Below the pieces are notes generated by a model, which ran no database searches, was not told the origin of the DNA, and saw nothing but the letters and a program-made list of their open reading frames with translations. Positions 9,519-21,997 of a stretch of DNA of 64,000 bases are shown in pieces (the first letter of the stretch is position 1; each line of letters starts with the position of its first letter). The position numbers and the translations under genes were made by a program. The DNA lies in the NCBI GenBank assembly GCA_027605045.1, contig JAQFWX010000053.1, positions 64,609-128,608 of the forward strand, in the 5' to 3' direction. The stretch is from Phallus indusiatus. Lineage: Eukaryota; Basidiomycota; Agaricomycetes; Phallales; Phallaceae.

Positions 9519-12483
9519 ATGTTTAGAAGCAAGACAACTTCTTTTGCTAACAAAATCGCTCATACCTCTACGATACCGGCTTTAGGAAATAAGGACCTTA
9601 GGCTTCTTCAAGATGTCATTATAAACGAGAAGGGAATCTTAACAACGTATGTAATTCATAATCATCGATTGCAATCACACTTGTTCTTAATTCCCCCGTT
9701 TTCCAGAATGCAGAAGCTAGCTATCGAATTCTCTAAAGCCTCAGAATCATTGAAGAGTTGGGGACTGGGTGAAGGTGAAGACTTGGGGGTATGTCGGTCT
9801 GCAGATGTCTTATATCTTCTTCTTCTCTCTTTCTCAGCACTTTTTCTCCTAGGACATAATGTCTCATTCGGCATCAATATTTGGATATCTAAGTGCTGCT
9901 TTGAACAATTACGCCAATCACGAACACTCTGTCCGAGCACATTTGAAGACCATTCGAACCCGCGAAGAGAAACTTGAAGAATTGAAACGAAAGAGGAAAA
10001 ATGTAGCATCAAAAGCCGACGCCGCTGAAAAGAAATTGAGCAAGATGTCAGGAGAGGTATGTAGTCCAGTTTCTTCTTATGATATGAATATAGGCGTATT
10101 GTTTCTGATCTTTCTCATCTCTGTAGAATAAAAATCTCCCTACCCAGACCTTACTTCTGAATCAACTCAGAGATGAGATTCGACAGCTTGATACCGAAAT
10201 TACAATTGAGGAGACTAAGTTAGGAGACTTTAAACGGTTATGTTCTCGTAATTTTATGGCTTTAAAGTTCGGTGGTTTGCTGGAATTGGGGGAGAAGGCA
10301 ACGGTACGTTCAAGGTCACATGGAGATATGATGCCTCTAACATTCTCGTTACTAGATCATTGGAGAGCTCGGGAAACTTCTGATTGATGTAAAAAATACA
10401 AAGCTTTGAATGCCATGCAAAGTAACTAACTACCACAACAGGAAATACCACTGGATCCCACGTCACCGGGTCAGCCACGTGCATTTTTTCAGTCTCATTC
10501 CAAAACTACGGCAATTGTGGATGAAGTATCGCGATGTATGGCCAAAGTCGTCTTCAACCCAGGACCCGAAGTAACCACCAACCCTGATGCATACGCTCCA
10601 CGTAACTCGGACGTCGAACCATCTCGAGTCTCCGATGAACCTGCCCCATATTCCAATCCCTATGGTAGTTCGCAGTATTATGCACCGACAAATTACGCCG
10701 ACACAACGAGCAATACCATGTCGTCCAATTATGCCGCGTTACCTAGCAACGAATTGGGAGAGCTATCGTCATCATCACAGCGACAATACGGTTCTCAAAC
10801 TGCTCCTGCTCCTACCTCCGATTTTGCAAGCGTTACAACAGGTGGAAGAGCTGGCGGTGCTGATCGATTTGCTACCTTTCCTGTCAAAAGTCGTCAGCCT
10901 CCACCCATTATCTCAATGCCGTCTGAGATCGGTCCTTCTGACAACTTTGGTACCAACGTCGCGATGGCTTTGCGATTCGCGGAAGGCGGCGAGTCTGGTG
11001 CTACCTCGACCACAACCTCGACAACCACTGCCTCAAGCCCCAGCACCCAGGTCAACCGTAAAGCTATACCATACACGACTGAAGAATCACAGCTACCTTA
11101 CACGCAATATGGAAACCAGAATAATGATCAAAGCAGCCAGGACATCACAGTTGGCGTACGCTTCCGGACTCCTAGTATCGAGGTATCTGGCGGGCCACCA
11201 ATTGCTCCTGGGGTCGATAGCCCAATATATTCTCGAGGACTAAAGCAACAGCAACAGCAACAGCAACAGCCCAGTGCGTGGTCAGGAGGCACCCCGCGTA
11301 GATCCAGACGGAAGTTGTCAGATGGTGAGTGGGAGTTTGAAGACGAGGGTATGCCGTGGATTAGAAGACACCAGGGATAGAAGAACTGGTGGAAACCTTC
11401 TTTCTTTTTCTTTATTTCTTTATTTATATCTATCGATACCCCCTACCCTATACCCTGATCCTTCGATGTTTTGGAACAGTTTCTCATGTGAACTACACAG
11501 GCGGTCAAGAATCTACCGAAAACTTGGATGTACCTCAAGAAGTTGGCGGAGAAGAAGACGAAGAGCATGATGGTGGTGGTGGCCATGGTGGTCATAGTGG
11601 TGGTGATGGTGGTGATGGTGGTGGTGAAGTTATGGGGAATCCCGCGTACGATCATGAAGTCTTTACCACCGATCAAGATGACCATTATGAAGATGATGAA
11701 CACGAACGTAACGCAGCTGCTGCTCGAGAAATTGCTCGCGAGATGGACACACTCGGGTTCCCTATGCCTCCGGCTTTCACCTCGTTGCCCCAACAACAAC
11801 AACAACAACAACAACAAGAGGCGCCACCAATTCTTCCACCTATCTCTACTAAAGTGGAACAACCGCAATTCCAACAAGAACGTGAAGCATCATATCCAAG
11901 TCCTTCCCAGACTAATACACCCTCGTATCAGTATCAGCAACAACCCTCGATAGTTCGTCAGACACCCAGTCCTCTCAACCCACCTGGTCAAGCGCAATCA
12001 AATGCTTCTCCTATCGCCGCGCCAAGCGGGTATCCCTATTCGTCGCAACATGTTGAAGCATTGCCTCAAATACCTTCAACAACTTCAATATCGCGGACGG
12101 ACTATTATAGCGCAGCCTCGGCGTCTAATATCTCGATTCCTTCCCCTCAAACCACTAGCAGCATCGGCGGTCCGCGAACTATCTCAGCGGCTGCGTTTAA
12201 ACGTGCAGCAAAAGATGGTGACGCAAATAAAAGAAGATTTTTACCCTCCAGTCCCAGCCCTAGGCCTAGTATTGATCACGGACTCGTTGCAACTGCGCCT
12301 GCCGCCGAGTCTGCGGCCACTTCCCCTTCCACTCATCGACCACCAGCCTTGATACCTGGCGGACGACCCGTACCATCTTCTGAGCTCAATGAACCTAGTA
12401 GTCCGTCTTCCCTTGTGGACTATGGTGCTCTAGGTCACGTTCGAATTGCAAATGAAACGCAGTCACCACCACCATATGCATAG
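9519..12483 (+). CDS. PIL1: Eisosome core protein Pil1/Lsp1 family with long disordered tail
   Basis: BAR-domain protein that assembles eisosomes, furrow-like plasma-membrane domains. Seven exons: 9519-9646, 9707-9788, 9853-10056, 10127-10303, 10356-10388, 10442-11324 and 11480-12483, about 836 residues. The first 250 residues match Pil1 closely: MFRSKTTSFANKIAHTS, IPALGNKDLRLLQD, AALNNYANHEHSVR, HLKTIRTREEKLEELKRK, SKADAAEKKLSKM and LKFGGLLELGEKA. Yeast Pil1 is about 340 residues; the rest here is a Ser/Pro/Gln-rich tail with two Gln runs, a Gly/His-rich stretch and an acidic segment, as in many basidiomycete orthologues. Intron 6 (11325-11479) is long; if it is retained, the frame ends at 11380 and gives a much shorter form. 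An alternative acceptor at 11500 is also in phase. Confidence 0.92.
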
Positions 12484-13047
12484 AGAAAGGTTATTACGTC
12501 ATAAAGAATCAAACCCTGTACTGTTTATCTTTTGTTATATTTATTAGGACCCTCGTATTTGAGGCAAGCTATGGATGTGCTTATACTCTATTTCCTTTTT
12601 TTGTATGTTGTTTCTCACATATCACATCTCCATCTCTACGTATGTCAGTCATTGTATCCATATCTGTCCAAATTATTATCTCAGAGTCTGTCGAACATTG
12701 ATATGTCACGACCGGTGTCAGAGTCACTGGTCCGCTTTTGGAATCAGACCACCGTTACGGACGACACGTTTTTGTTCAAGCCTGGCACCCCCTTACTATA
12801 TAAGTATCGATTGCTGCATGAGGCTAAGAATTATGATGGTAAATCAAGCCGGCGCCCCCGGTCAACTTTTGCGGATCGCCTGAGGTCGTATCTGTCCAAC
12901 TGCGTGCCAATGACTTTTTTTTTTAAACACAAATAGAAGCACAGTACAATAATAAATAACAGGCGAAACTAATATACATAAATATATTAAAAACAGGAGT
13001 TGTGAGAAATAAAACGCATGTGAATGCTTGGCGTGCAACAAAGGAAC
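12484..13047. other. Convergent 3' region between Pil1 and peroxygenase 1
   Basis: Both flanking genes end here, so 3' UTRs and terminators are expected. AT-rich runs lie near 12940-13010. No gene is supported. Confidence 0.4.
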
Positions 13048-14425
13048 TCAGTCGGTTCCAAAAGGAAACACCTGAGTACAGTTATGGCCTACTACTGCGG
13101 AGAAGAAAAAGTTTAAGTTGGTATTGAGAGCCTCTTTGAGCTGACCAGTAGGATTGGGATACTGAATCTTCAAAACGCGCAGGACGATATCTTCGTAAAT
13201 CCCACAGAAGTCCAACAAACCGGGAGTGTTGGGCATTAAAGTAAAATTGTTGACGCCATTATTAACACCCGGAGTGAAAGGATGTTTATCAAAGATTTGC
13301 TGAACGAGCGGCATTATGACCGGGAAACTGACTGCTGCTGGTTGGCGATTGAATCCTGTTGGCATCATGTTCGTGTCAAAGAAGTCTCTAGCAGCCGTAA
13401 GGCTGAGTTGTCCGTTATCCAGACGGCCGTCCACGAAAAAGATGGTGGGGAAAACAGCTTCTGAGAAGGCGGACAAGATTCGTGGGGAAACAAAGCTGAG
13501 TTCGGGGTTCGTTTGGATTGAATCTTCAAGACGCTGATGGCGGAGCTCGGCCGCCGCGTTGATGTCGTATGTTCCGCCAACGCCGAATTTTTCAGAAAAA
13601 GATGAGAACTATATAGTCATGTTTACTGAGATTATTCCAAAAAATTTTGAGGTAATGTATTATCTAACCTCGTCAAAGCGTTGTTCATTGAAAACTGCTG
13701 GATTGCCGAAGAACGCGTCAACACGAGTCATGCTCGTATCACCTGTTCACCCGTAAACATCGTAAGCCACTTTTTGAGGAAAGTAGAGAAAGAAAAACCA
13801 CGCAATAAATCCTTACCTTCAAATGTTCCGTGAAGACTCAAACCTCCGACTGAAGCTGGTTGCGGAGGGTCAGGACCAGTTTCAGGTGTTTTCATTCCAA
13901 TGCTTATAAGATTTGTCAAAGGGTTTCCGTCAATCAAGTGAGCTTGATAGACCAAAAACTTGGCAAAATCATTCCCCAAGTTGAATCCTTAGGAAAAAAA
14001 AATCAGCAGATGATAGGGGGTTAAGTATACACAATATTGCATGCCTTCCATGACGGCCGTTACAAGCTGGTCTGGTCTGGCGACACCTGACCTGGGGAGA
14101 TACTGTCGAGCAATAAACAACGACGATCCAGTGATGAAGTTTGAATTTTGATAGATCAACGTACCCCATGATTAGCAAGGGTATTCAGTCCAGGACACGG
14201 TCCACGAAGGTCGGTGGGCCCAGGGGGGATAAAAGGATGGGCAGGGTCATTCACTAACTTGATGGAGTCATTTGCCAGAGGACCTGGAGGATTGGGGATA
14301 ACTGCGACGGGGTTATTGCTAATGAATTCGTCAACGTCTCTCTGACTGAGCCCAGCAAGAGATTCGTATGCCGGAAAGGCGTGTGTAAAAGAGATAAAAA
14401 GAGAGAAGAATGCGATACTTTTCAT
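13048..14425 (-). CDS. Unspecific (aromatic) peroxygenase, copy 1
   Basis: Secreted heme-thiolate peroxygenase of the chloroperoxidase superfamily (EC 1.11.2.1), which uses H2O2 to oxygenate aromatic and aliphatic C-H bonds. Five exons on the minus strand: 14165-14425, 14045-14102, 13817-13987, 13669-13742 and 13048-13608, 374 residues. The signal peptide MKSIAFFSLFISFTHA precedes FPAYESLAG. The heme-ligand motif is RGPCPGLNTLANHG; the acid and charge-stabilising residues lie in HGTFEGDTSMTRVD, the Arg marking the long peroxygenase subfamily; the C-terminal Cys pair (DFCGIYED, HNCTQVFPFG) fits the known disulphide. Intron 2 begins GC, not GT. Exons 2-4 have the same lengths as in copy 2. A TATA-like TATAAAAA lies at 14494-14501. 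Confidence 0.93.
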
Positions 14426-14493
14426 CGTTCCTTTAGCCCAGTCCTTGAGTTAAGATGAGGCGAGGTGGCGAAGAAACACGCGTGTCTTGAGCC

Positions 14494-14501
14494 TTTTTAT
14501 A
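14494..14501 (-). promoter_or_regulatory. TATA box of peroxygenase 1
   Basis: TATAAAAA on the minus strand, about 70 nt upstream of the ATG, the usual place in fungal promoters. It sits in AGCCTTTTTATA read on the plus strand, a context also found in front of the FAD oxidase at 42524-42532. Confidence 0.5.
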
Positions 14502-17021
14502 ATTAAAACACGGTGGGCTGAGACTATTCCATATTATGAGTTAATGAAGACAAAGTCATAATGCTAAGCTTACCATTCGCTCTTTAGCATCTATATCTCC
14601 CAGTTGATTCGCCCTGGATGAAGAACAAGAGATGGAGCTCGGGGCACTTGAAACAAGTCCAAAGTTGTCAAACGTGGTGGAAACAACGGCTGGTTTGGGA
14701 GAATATTACACGCGTTGTACTAGTTTGGGAAATAACCTATCCAGATATCAATATCCAAGAGAACGGTTATGATTTAATAAAAGAAGCCATTCGAAAAATT
14801 AAGCATACGATTCCTTGAACAAATTCATGTTCAAATTCGTGTTTTTTTACGAAAATTGGGTAGCTTCTATGGTGTTTAAGGTTGAATTGTTGTAAAAGAG
14901 ATTCTATCGGAAGCACAAAGGTTAATAGTGAGTTTGACAGGCGGTGATTCAGTCTCTGGGGAGGATCTTTTATCAATCACATACGTTAGTTGGTACCTTT
15001 CTTGATTTGAGGTATATTCTCACAGGAGGTCTCCACTGCGTAATGTGCCAATACTTTGACTCGGCGATCAGGGGGAGAATAACAGCGCCTTCCGGAGACC
15101 GTCCCCGGTGTCGGATTTTGCTCTGGGTTATATTTTCGGACGTCCTGATTGCAGTTGCTTAATGCGGACCAATTAATTGTGGATATCAGTACATGGGAAC
15201 AATTCAGATCAGTTGAGAGAGAAAGAGCTGCCGTGGTAGGAAGAGTTAAAGAAAAAGTTTCGTGGCGCATAACCGCACGCGCGGTTCCCGGATCTTTGAT
15301 TGATATGGTGGTGGTGCAAAAATTAGATTTTACTTTTACGCCTCCCAAGTCTAGACTATAAAATGGAAGCTTAGAAATAATGTGATTGGTTTTAAGAGAG
15401 ACTTGTTCGAAAATATCATCATTTACTGTGACTCACATTGACACCAAACTCTGAACGTTTCCTACTAATAGGCTATGGCTTTAATATTCTAGTGTGTAGT
15501 GACCCCAGCTTTGAAAAGTCTCGACTTCAGTCTAACGAACTTGGAAGGTGGGTTTTTGAACTTATCGAATCTTCAATTGAAAAAGGGAACGAAGTACGTT
15601 TCTCATTGACAACTTAACCTACAGCGAGTGGGTTAAAAACACAGTACTACTCAATCAACTGGAGATGAAGAAATAAAATACCGAAGATCAAGAGGAAGCA
15701 ATGCCGAGGAGGAAAGTGTATAGAGAATTCATTATGGAGTAGTATGTCGTAGTGATAAAGCTTTGTTCCACTGATCAGTAAGGTAACGGTCTTTCCGTAT
15801 TCCGAGGTTTTCTGACAACTTGGAAACTGATTGGCAGTAGGAATTTCAAGCATTGAAGCTCGAAAGCCCCGCCCTTACGCTTGCGAGTGAGTCGGAAACG
15901 AAAAGTAATGAAAGAAGTGTTTTATAAGATTTGGGGTGACTCTGAAGTGAAGAGAAAAAGGGACCCTGCTTATGTAACTGACGACGCTCTCTTTGAAGTG
16001 CTTTGAAGCGCGTCTGTCTAGGCAACACAAATTTAACCGTTAGATTGAGCTTACCGGGAATTGCCGCATGACTTTGGAGATTACATTCCTTCATGAGGAT
16101 TTACCGAGGAATTATGAAAAGATGTCAGTGAAAATTTTTATTTACATATTACCCTGGACCTCGATTTCGTTCGCAGCTCTTGTTCTGGTGGAAAAACTGG
16201 GATCTGAATCCTACTTTTTCTTCCGTAGATAATTTAATCTGAATACATTTTACTGGAAGACCCTGCTACGAAAGCGAAGAAAAAAGAAAATGAACGGCGC
16301 GTTTTGTTTTAGTCGTGTCCCTTAACTTCAAGTTGAGGCCGCAACAATCATTATTGCACGTTTTGCCCGCTCTGGATCACGTCATCCTCCCAAGGTCGAC
16401 GTTTCCTCACAATGCACATATCACGTTGGAAATGATGACATAAATAGCCGCTCTAAAGGGCGCATACTGTGACTGATATATGGTCAAAGACTCCCAACCA
16501 CTATCAGTAGGCATTAACCAAAAACACAGTCTGATTAGCCCTTAGCCTTATCCAAGAAAAGATACGGCGAGAATCGAGCAAACTAGTGTGTGAATTCACA
16601 AGGTTGCAAAGGTCCGAACAACATTTATATTTCATCTGGAAGTGATACCAGCTAAAAGTCTTTTGCAATCGTCAAATTATTTGTCCAGTTTACAGCTACA
16701 CGTGAGCCTATCACAGCGCATATACATGAAATGTCAGTACTTGGTGCCAATCTGACAGACTTGGTTGAAATAGTACTGCTCAAAAAGGTTTAGCTAAAAT
16801 TTTACACCACAGATTTTACCATATGGATTTGATGGAATCGATCATGGGAGGCTAAAGTTTATTACGTTCATGATGTATTGAGTCTTCGGCTTTGGGTATT
16901 AGTGATACGGGATCTGCCCTATGCAGAAACGGTGAAACTCTATAGTCTATAGAATCAGAGTTTCCATGCTATATAAATAATGTAAATCCATTTAGCAAAG
17001 AGCGTTAGAAAAAAGTAACAT
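14502..17021. other. 2.5 kb without a supported gene
   Basis: Between peroxygenase 1 and the first seven-helix gene. Several 60-120 codon open frames overlap on both strands (for example 14986-15348 minus and 15149-15361 plus) but none has a motif, splice partners or a recognisable homologue. I see no tandem repeat or tRNA. Confidence 0.4.
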
Positions 17022-18591
17022 ATGAACTCACCCTTTAAGAATCAGACTGTTCCCCCCACCTCCACACCAGGAGCTCCCTCGCCATCTTCACAGTCAGCGG
17101 CAGTCAATCAACAACGTGGGGAAGCCATCCTCATATGGCTCGTCGGAGCGTAGGTGATGTCTCGAAACGTCAGTGAATTTATTTAATTATAACTCAGGTT
17201 TTGCATCTTCGGCTGGGAATATTTACTCTGTTTGCCGAATGAGTACAAGAGAATTTGGAAGAAGCCACTGACTGTTTGTGCTTCTCTCCATATAATGCCA
17301 GACATTTATTTGACATACTTCGTATTTATTAAGCATCAAGCTACTTGTATATAGGTAATATTTCTTAACTAGTGTATAATAACTTATGAACCTCCGTGGT
17401 TTTACATCAGCGAACAGATATTTTGGGATTGTGCAGTAAGTTTCCCCGATGTTAAGGTAATTCATTTATCAGAGCTCAACCGTTCAAAAGATTGTGTTTT
17501 GTCGTCTCTCTTGGTGCCAACGCTTGGAGTCGAACTGATTGTAAACGTATGTAACCACTGAAAAATGTAAAAGGCATTCCGTGCTGACAAAATGGTACAG
17601 ATATGTATTATTGGGAACCGGTGGGAGCACTTATCTCAACCGTGCTTTCTCAAATGATTTTGGGAACAGGGGTTTATGCGGTAAACAAACATTGATACGA
17701 GTAAACCGACTGGGTCTAATATGACAATCAATACTAGATATATGGACAAAGCAAGTGGATCGCGGTGTTGCTTATCCTTGTTTTGGCGACTGAAATCGGT
17801 GTTGGAGGCTTCTCGATTAGTACGACAGCACTACCACCTGCTCCGCCTATCCCTACTGTGAAACCACCATGTGGCTCGGTGATAGGTTCCCAAGGATGGC
17901 TCATAGCATTCTGGGTAAGGCACTTCAACTTGAAGGTGTGACACGTTAACGTACTTATCCTTGCAGTCAATACCTATTCTTTATGATGCATTGGCATTTT
18001 TGTAAGTGAGAAGCAAATTTAGCAGCTCTGAATACCTTATGAGTTATATACCAGTTTAACCGCATGGAAAGCGTATGAATTCTGGGTTCGAGAAATCAAC
18101 ACTCCACTGTTCACTGTCATATGGAGAGACGGTGTCCTGTACTTTTTCGCCATCTTTACTATGAATGTAGCCAACATCATCATATTCACCACTGTGCCTA
18201 AAATGTTACGACCCATAAATTTGACGTACGTTCATTTCATACCAAGTAGACGAATTGACTACCATGATTTGACAGGCCTACTCTCATTTTCGAGATTGTC
18301 CTTTCATGCCGACTACTCCTGAATCTTCGCGGAATGAATGAAAAACCAAACTCCAACATCCTCATAAAACCTCGTTCAGGTCGTAGTGATCCGATGGACT
18401 CAAATGGCTCCAAATCCAGCGGTAATCAATCGATGGATCGAGGTAGTCCAGCGACATTCGAAATGACTCGACCACCTCCGGTTAGTATACCATACTCGCA
18501 ATCAGTGGATGTGTTCCCCGCATACGGTCCTAATGTGAAAGGGAAGCAATTTCTTGACATCGGAAAACAAAAAGCCGGTTGGTTGAGATAA
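17022..18591 (+). CDS. Seven-helix membrane protein, DUF6533-like
   Basis: Basidiomycete-specific seven-helix protein of unknown function, GPCR-like in topology. Supported exons: 17022-17149, 17198 onward, one ending at 17435, then 17473-17546, 17601-17680, 17738-17914, 17967-18001, 18055-18225 and 18276-18591. Phases from 17435 to the end match. Diagnostic pieces are FGWEYLLCLPNEYKRIWKKP (end of helix 1 and loop), SNRYFGIVQ-like, DCKHMYYWEPVGALIS, GTGVYAIYGQSKW (the usual RVYALYG site) and SCRLLLNLRGMNE. The tail after about 18330 is Ser/Pro-rich and probably cytosolic. The splice between about 17270 and 17410 is not settled; the direct frame meets TAG at 17353-17355, so an intron must remove it. 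Confidence 0.65.
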
Positions 18592-20055
18592 TGAGACGGA
18601 TGCTGTACACCTCGTGACGAGTTTGATTAGTGAAGAGATTAAACAATCACTGATATTGATACATTGATAACATGTCTTAAATGATTTCTGCAAAGAAAAC
18701 GAGCATATCACTGGGTTGTAGTAAAGCGTTTACACACATCCATCGAAACATGAAGTCGTGCGCCTTGCTTAATATGCTGGGAGGATTGTGGTGAGACGCA
18801 CGGTATGCAATCCGTCCTGAAAAATTAGTTGCGACACGCCACCGAATCACTAAAAAGTTGTGATTGCATGTGATGGAAGGATGTGTTCTTCATTCAGGGC
18901 GCATCAAGGGCACGAGCGCAACGAGTATGGATTGGCGACTGCATGGAGACTTGAGGAATATGGCAACGTCGGCAAGGGTTGTTCCATGAGCCCGTTAAAA
19001 AGAAATAACCAGTCATAATATAATGATCTAATCTTTGAATGCGTATAAATTCGGCAGAAAAGAGCCAGACAAGTAGGTCACCAATGGACTCCCGGTCATG
19101 GCCTTACTAGGCCTTACGCGTACGGCTTCTCCCTAAGCGTGAGAAAGTAGAAACTGGGTTCGAATTCTAGCGCCATCACGCCCAGTAACATTTATGATTT
19201 TACTCGTATTTTTCTTTGGCTTCTCCAGAACGTCCGGGATCTAAGACTCTGGTGTACTTTAAACCAGGAGCGTTCTCATTAACCTACCATTACCTCAGAA
19301 TATTATTACAGCATTTTGAGGTGCAGCTGAAAGGCAGGCCGCCTTCTCAATCTTAATGCTTTCATTAACGCTTTATGGTCTAGTCCACTCCGGAAGCTTT
19401 GATATATCATCTAAATGTATGCCAAAGAGACATCTTTGAGGTGATTCTGAAAGCCAGCATCTCCAAACTCGATCATTTCAACAACACATGTCATGCGTTT
19501 CATCTTATATTGCGCATGTGCATCATGTACTGATCCCATCCTGCCGAATTCAAAGCCAAGTAATGTCAGCCTGCGGTTGGAGCGAATGGCATTGACATTT
19601 CCCATGCTCCGTGTCCGCGCAGGTCCGCGCGTGGCTTGAGGAGTATAATCGCTTCAATGATTGGTCTACACGTTTCTATTCCTGCCTCGAGCGATTTCTG
19701 CATAGTGATGGGAACAAACGCCGCTTGTCAAGAATGGAAATATTATACATGTCGCACTGGTTGCTTGATGAAAAAAACACAGTAAATAAACTTTTCAATT
19801 GACTTAATGACCCCGTTTCCTTCACTAAATGTCATTTAGGACTTAAAGTCAGGTTTGTCTAAAAATTCTTGTGATTTGAAACCCCTTGAGAGTCGACATG
19901 GAGCTGAATAATAATCCGAAGCAAGTTATTTCCCGAAGAGCGGTTGTTGCTTCTGATGGTTTCTTGGTTTCTTCTTCTTCAGTTTCAAACACAAGCGCGT
20001 GCTTAAATACCTTCCCACTCTCTCAGCTCAATAATCACTGGTGCTACATTTGCTT
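18592..20055. other. Intergenic region with tRNA-like sequence
   Basis: No protein gene is supported. A Pol III-type A-box/B-box-like pair lies at about 19094-19167 (separate entry). Short open frames at 19411-19605 and 19611-19802 carry no motif. Confidence 0.4.
19094..19185 (+). repeat. tRNA-like / SINE-like fragment
   Basis: GGTTCGAATTC at about 19157-19167 matches the tRNA T-arm / Pol III B-box consensus, and TGGCCTTACTAGG at about 19098 resembles an A box. The flanking strands do not form a 7-bp acceptor stem, so a functional tRNA gene is unlikely. A decayed tRNA or tRNA-derived SINE is the better reading. Confidence 0.25.
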
Positions 20056-21997
20056 ATGGCCGACTCACTAGACCTGACGTGGGGTGCTTGGCTGATTGCT
20101 TTGTTGTTCGATGCTATGTAAGATCACTAGTTGCTCATACTAGCCTCATATAATCGTTAACCTTATTTGATAGCTTCTACGGCTGTGGTCTTTTGCAAAC
20201 TTGGTTATATTTCCATTGGTATCCACAAGATCGCTGGTGGCTCAAAGTCATGGTATGTTCTCAAAGTCGTCCTTTTATAAGACTCTACTCAATTTTGAAT
20301 TAGGTTTTGGCGTTGTTGTAAGTGATGTCAGACGATCGCTCGTTCAAACTGAAGATCGATTGGTCTAGGTTATTAGAAACTGTTCAGCTAACAGCTTTCT
20401 TTGCTGGGGCGTACATCGTGCTAATCCATCACTTTGGTGATTCCGCCGCGTTAACCATGATATTGTGGTATGCATGCTTAATGAATGATTGTTTGACAAA
20501 AAAGTTAAAAGTCTCTCTTCAGGGTGGACACAGTATGTAACTTTCTCTCTTCCAAAGGTTGGATATGAGCAATAGTGACGATACATGTGTTTCTGTAAAA
20601 GGCTCAACTTCTCGCTGGGGTAAGCATGCGCTTATTTATGGTTCGAAACTACTTGGAACTTTACACATATATAGTTCCTGTCAGAGTTCTTGGTGCAAAT
20701 GTTTGTTCAAAGGACGTTTGCGTGGAATTGCTGCGCACTAACAATTTTCCCAAAGGTACTTCGCGTACTGCGTATTTACATGTGAGTAAACCAATCATCA
20801 AAATACCGGGTATGTATCTAATCTGAACGTCAGTGGACAAAAAGAATCTGTTTCCCCCAATAATTATAGTACCTCACAAATCTCTTTTAACTTTACGTAT
20901 TTTTTTCATATGCCTGTGATTTTCAGACCGTACTAGCGCTCCTTACAATGGGTCAGTATTGACATATTGACATGTGAAAAATCTGGCTTTTTCTCAGACC
21001 TATTTTTTCTCAGGTGCTGGAGCAGGTGAGATAAATTCGGACGGAGTCGGATAATCGGAGATTTCTGATATGAACCCTGCCGGGATCAGCACAAACTATC
21101 CTCTCGTACGCCAGACATGTGATTTTTGATGTCGACTGAGGCTGAAACGCCACAACGTTAGTACCTCTTTAGCTTCATTTGCGAGACTGGATAAAACAAA
21201 GGTAAGCAGTTTGGAGACTCTAGGTTATATCTAACAAAGCGTCCTTCTTCTCTTAGCCTAGCACGACTCTCCAAGGCGTCGCCAGTGTCTTGTGCGACGT
21301 AGCCATCACTATCTCGCTATCGCTAATTTTAGATCGCCGGAAATCAGTTCACAAAACGTCGGTACAGTTCATACTCACCATCACTAAACTCCCATTGAAT
21401 GGCATTTGTAGGACGGATTCATTAATCAAATCGCTCATGATTAATGCGATTAATCGGGGGCTAGTGACAAGCTTTTTCGCGGCTCTCAATTTGATATTGG
21501 TTTGCACTTTCTAAAACAAACTATTGATTATAGTAACGGAAAAATCTTCACAGTTCTTGGCTCTTCCTGGCACCTTTGTTTTCTTTATTGCTTTAATACC
21601 GACAAGCAAACGTTCGTTTTTCTTTTGTTTTTTCACACTCCCATCACACTTATATCATTTATATCATGATATTCGATAGTTTACATGAACACGTGTTTAG
21701 CAACGTACGTATTTTTACTTGTGCTGTATTTTAAAATTCTGAGCTTGTAATTTTTGTTCAACAGTCTTAACAGTCGACAGCACATCAAAGAGAAAAGCCG
21801 AAAAGCGGGCCAATCCATTCAACTCCAATCTGTCATCACCACCAGTCCATCAATCAGCTTCAATTCCGCTGAACGCAGTATTCAGGTCTATAACGGTCCC
21901 TCCGTGGACGACAGCGCAACCAGTTTTCATTCGAAAGTAGGCACCTTTTTTTTAAAAAAAATCATTTTCTCCAGAAACAGGACTTAGGTATAATGTA
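20056..21997 (+). CDS. Seven-helix membrane protein, DUF6534-like
   Basis: Starts MADSLDLTWGAWLIALLFDA, then FYGCGLLQTWLYFHWYPQDRWWLKVM, the first helices of a large agaricomycete family (DUF6534). Early exons 20056-20117, 20174-20252, 20304-20317, 20369-20467 and 20523-20532 join in phase. The middle is less sure: 20675 onward gives SEFLVQMFVQRTFAW, and 20927 onward gives TVLALLTM, spliced to GAGA. The later part is clear: STTLQGVASVLCDVAITIS, TDSLIKSLMINAINRGLVTS and VYMNTCLAT followed by LNSRQHIKEK, the conserved last helix and tail. The end is TAG 21995-21997 if a last intron (GTAGGC...CCAG) is removed, otherwise 21985-21987. Function unknown; a sensor or receptor role is often guessed from topology only. 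Confidence 0.6.

Noticed and set aside
10587..11243. 218-codon second frame in Pil1
   Set aside because: Out-of-frame shadow of exon 6, whose frame is fixed by the BAR-domain exons.
11443..11877. 144-codon minus-strand open frame rich in Leu and Thr
   Set aside because: Antisense of the Gln/His repeats of the Pil1 tail.
17473..17680. Frameshift in the first seven-helix gene
   Set aside because: An apparent jump between GANAW and a VELIVN frame disappears because the frame ending DCK joins the next exon in phase as DCKHMYYWEPV.
19094..19185. Functional tRNA gene
   Set aside because: The T-arm-like part is present but no 7-bp acceptor stem or anticodon arm can be drawn.
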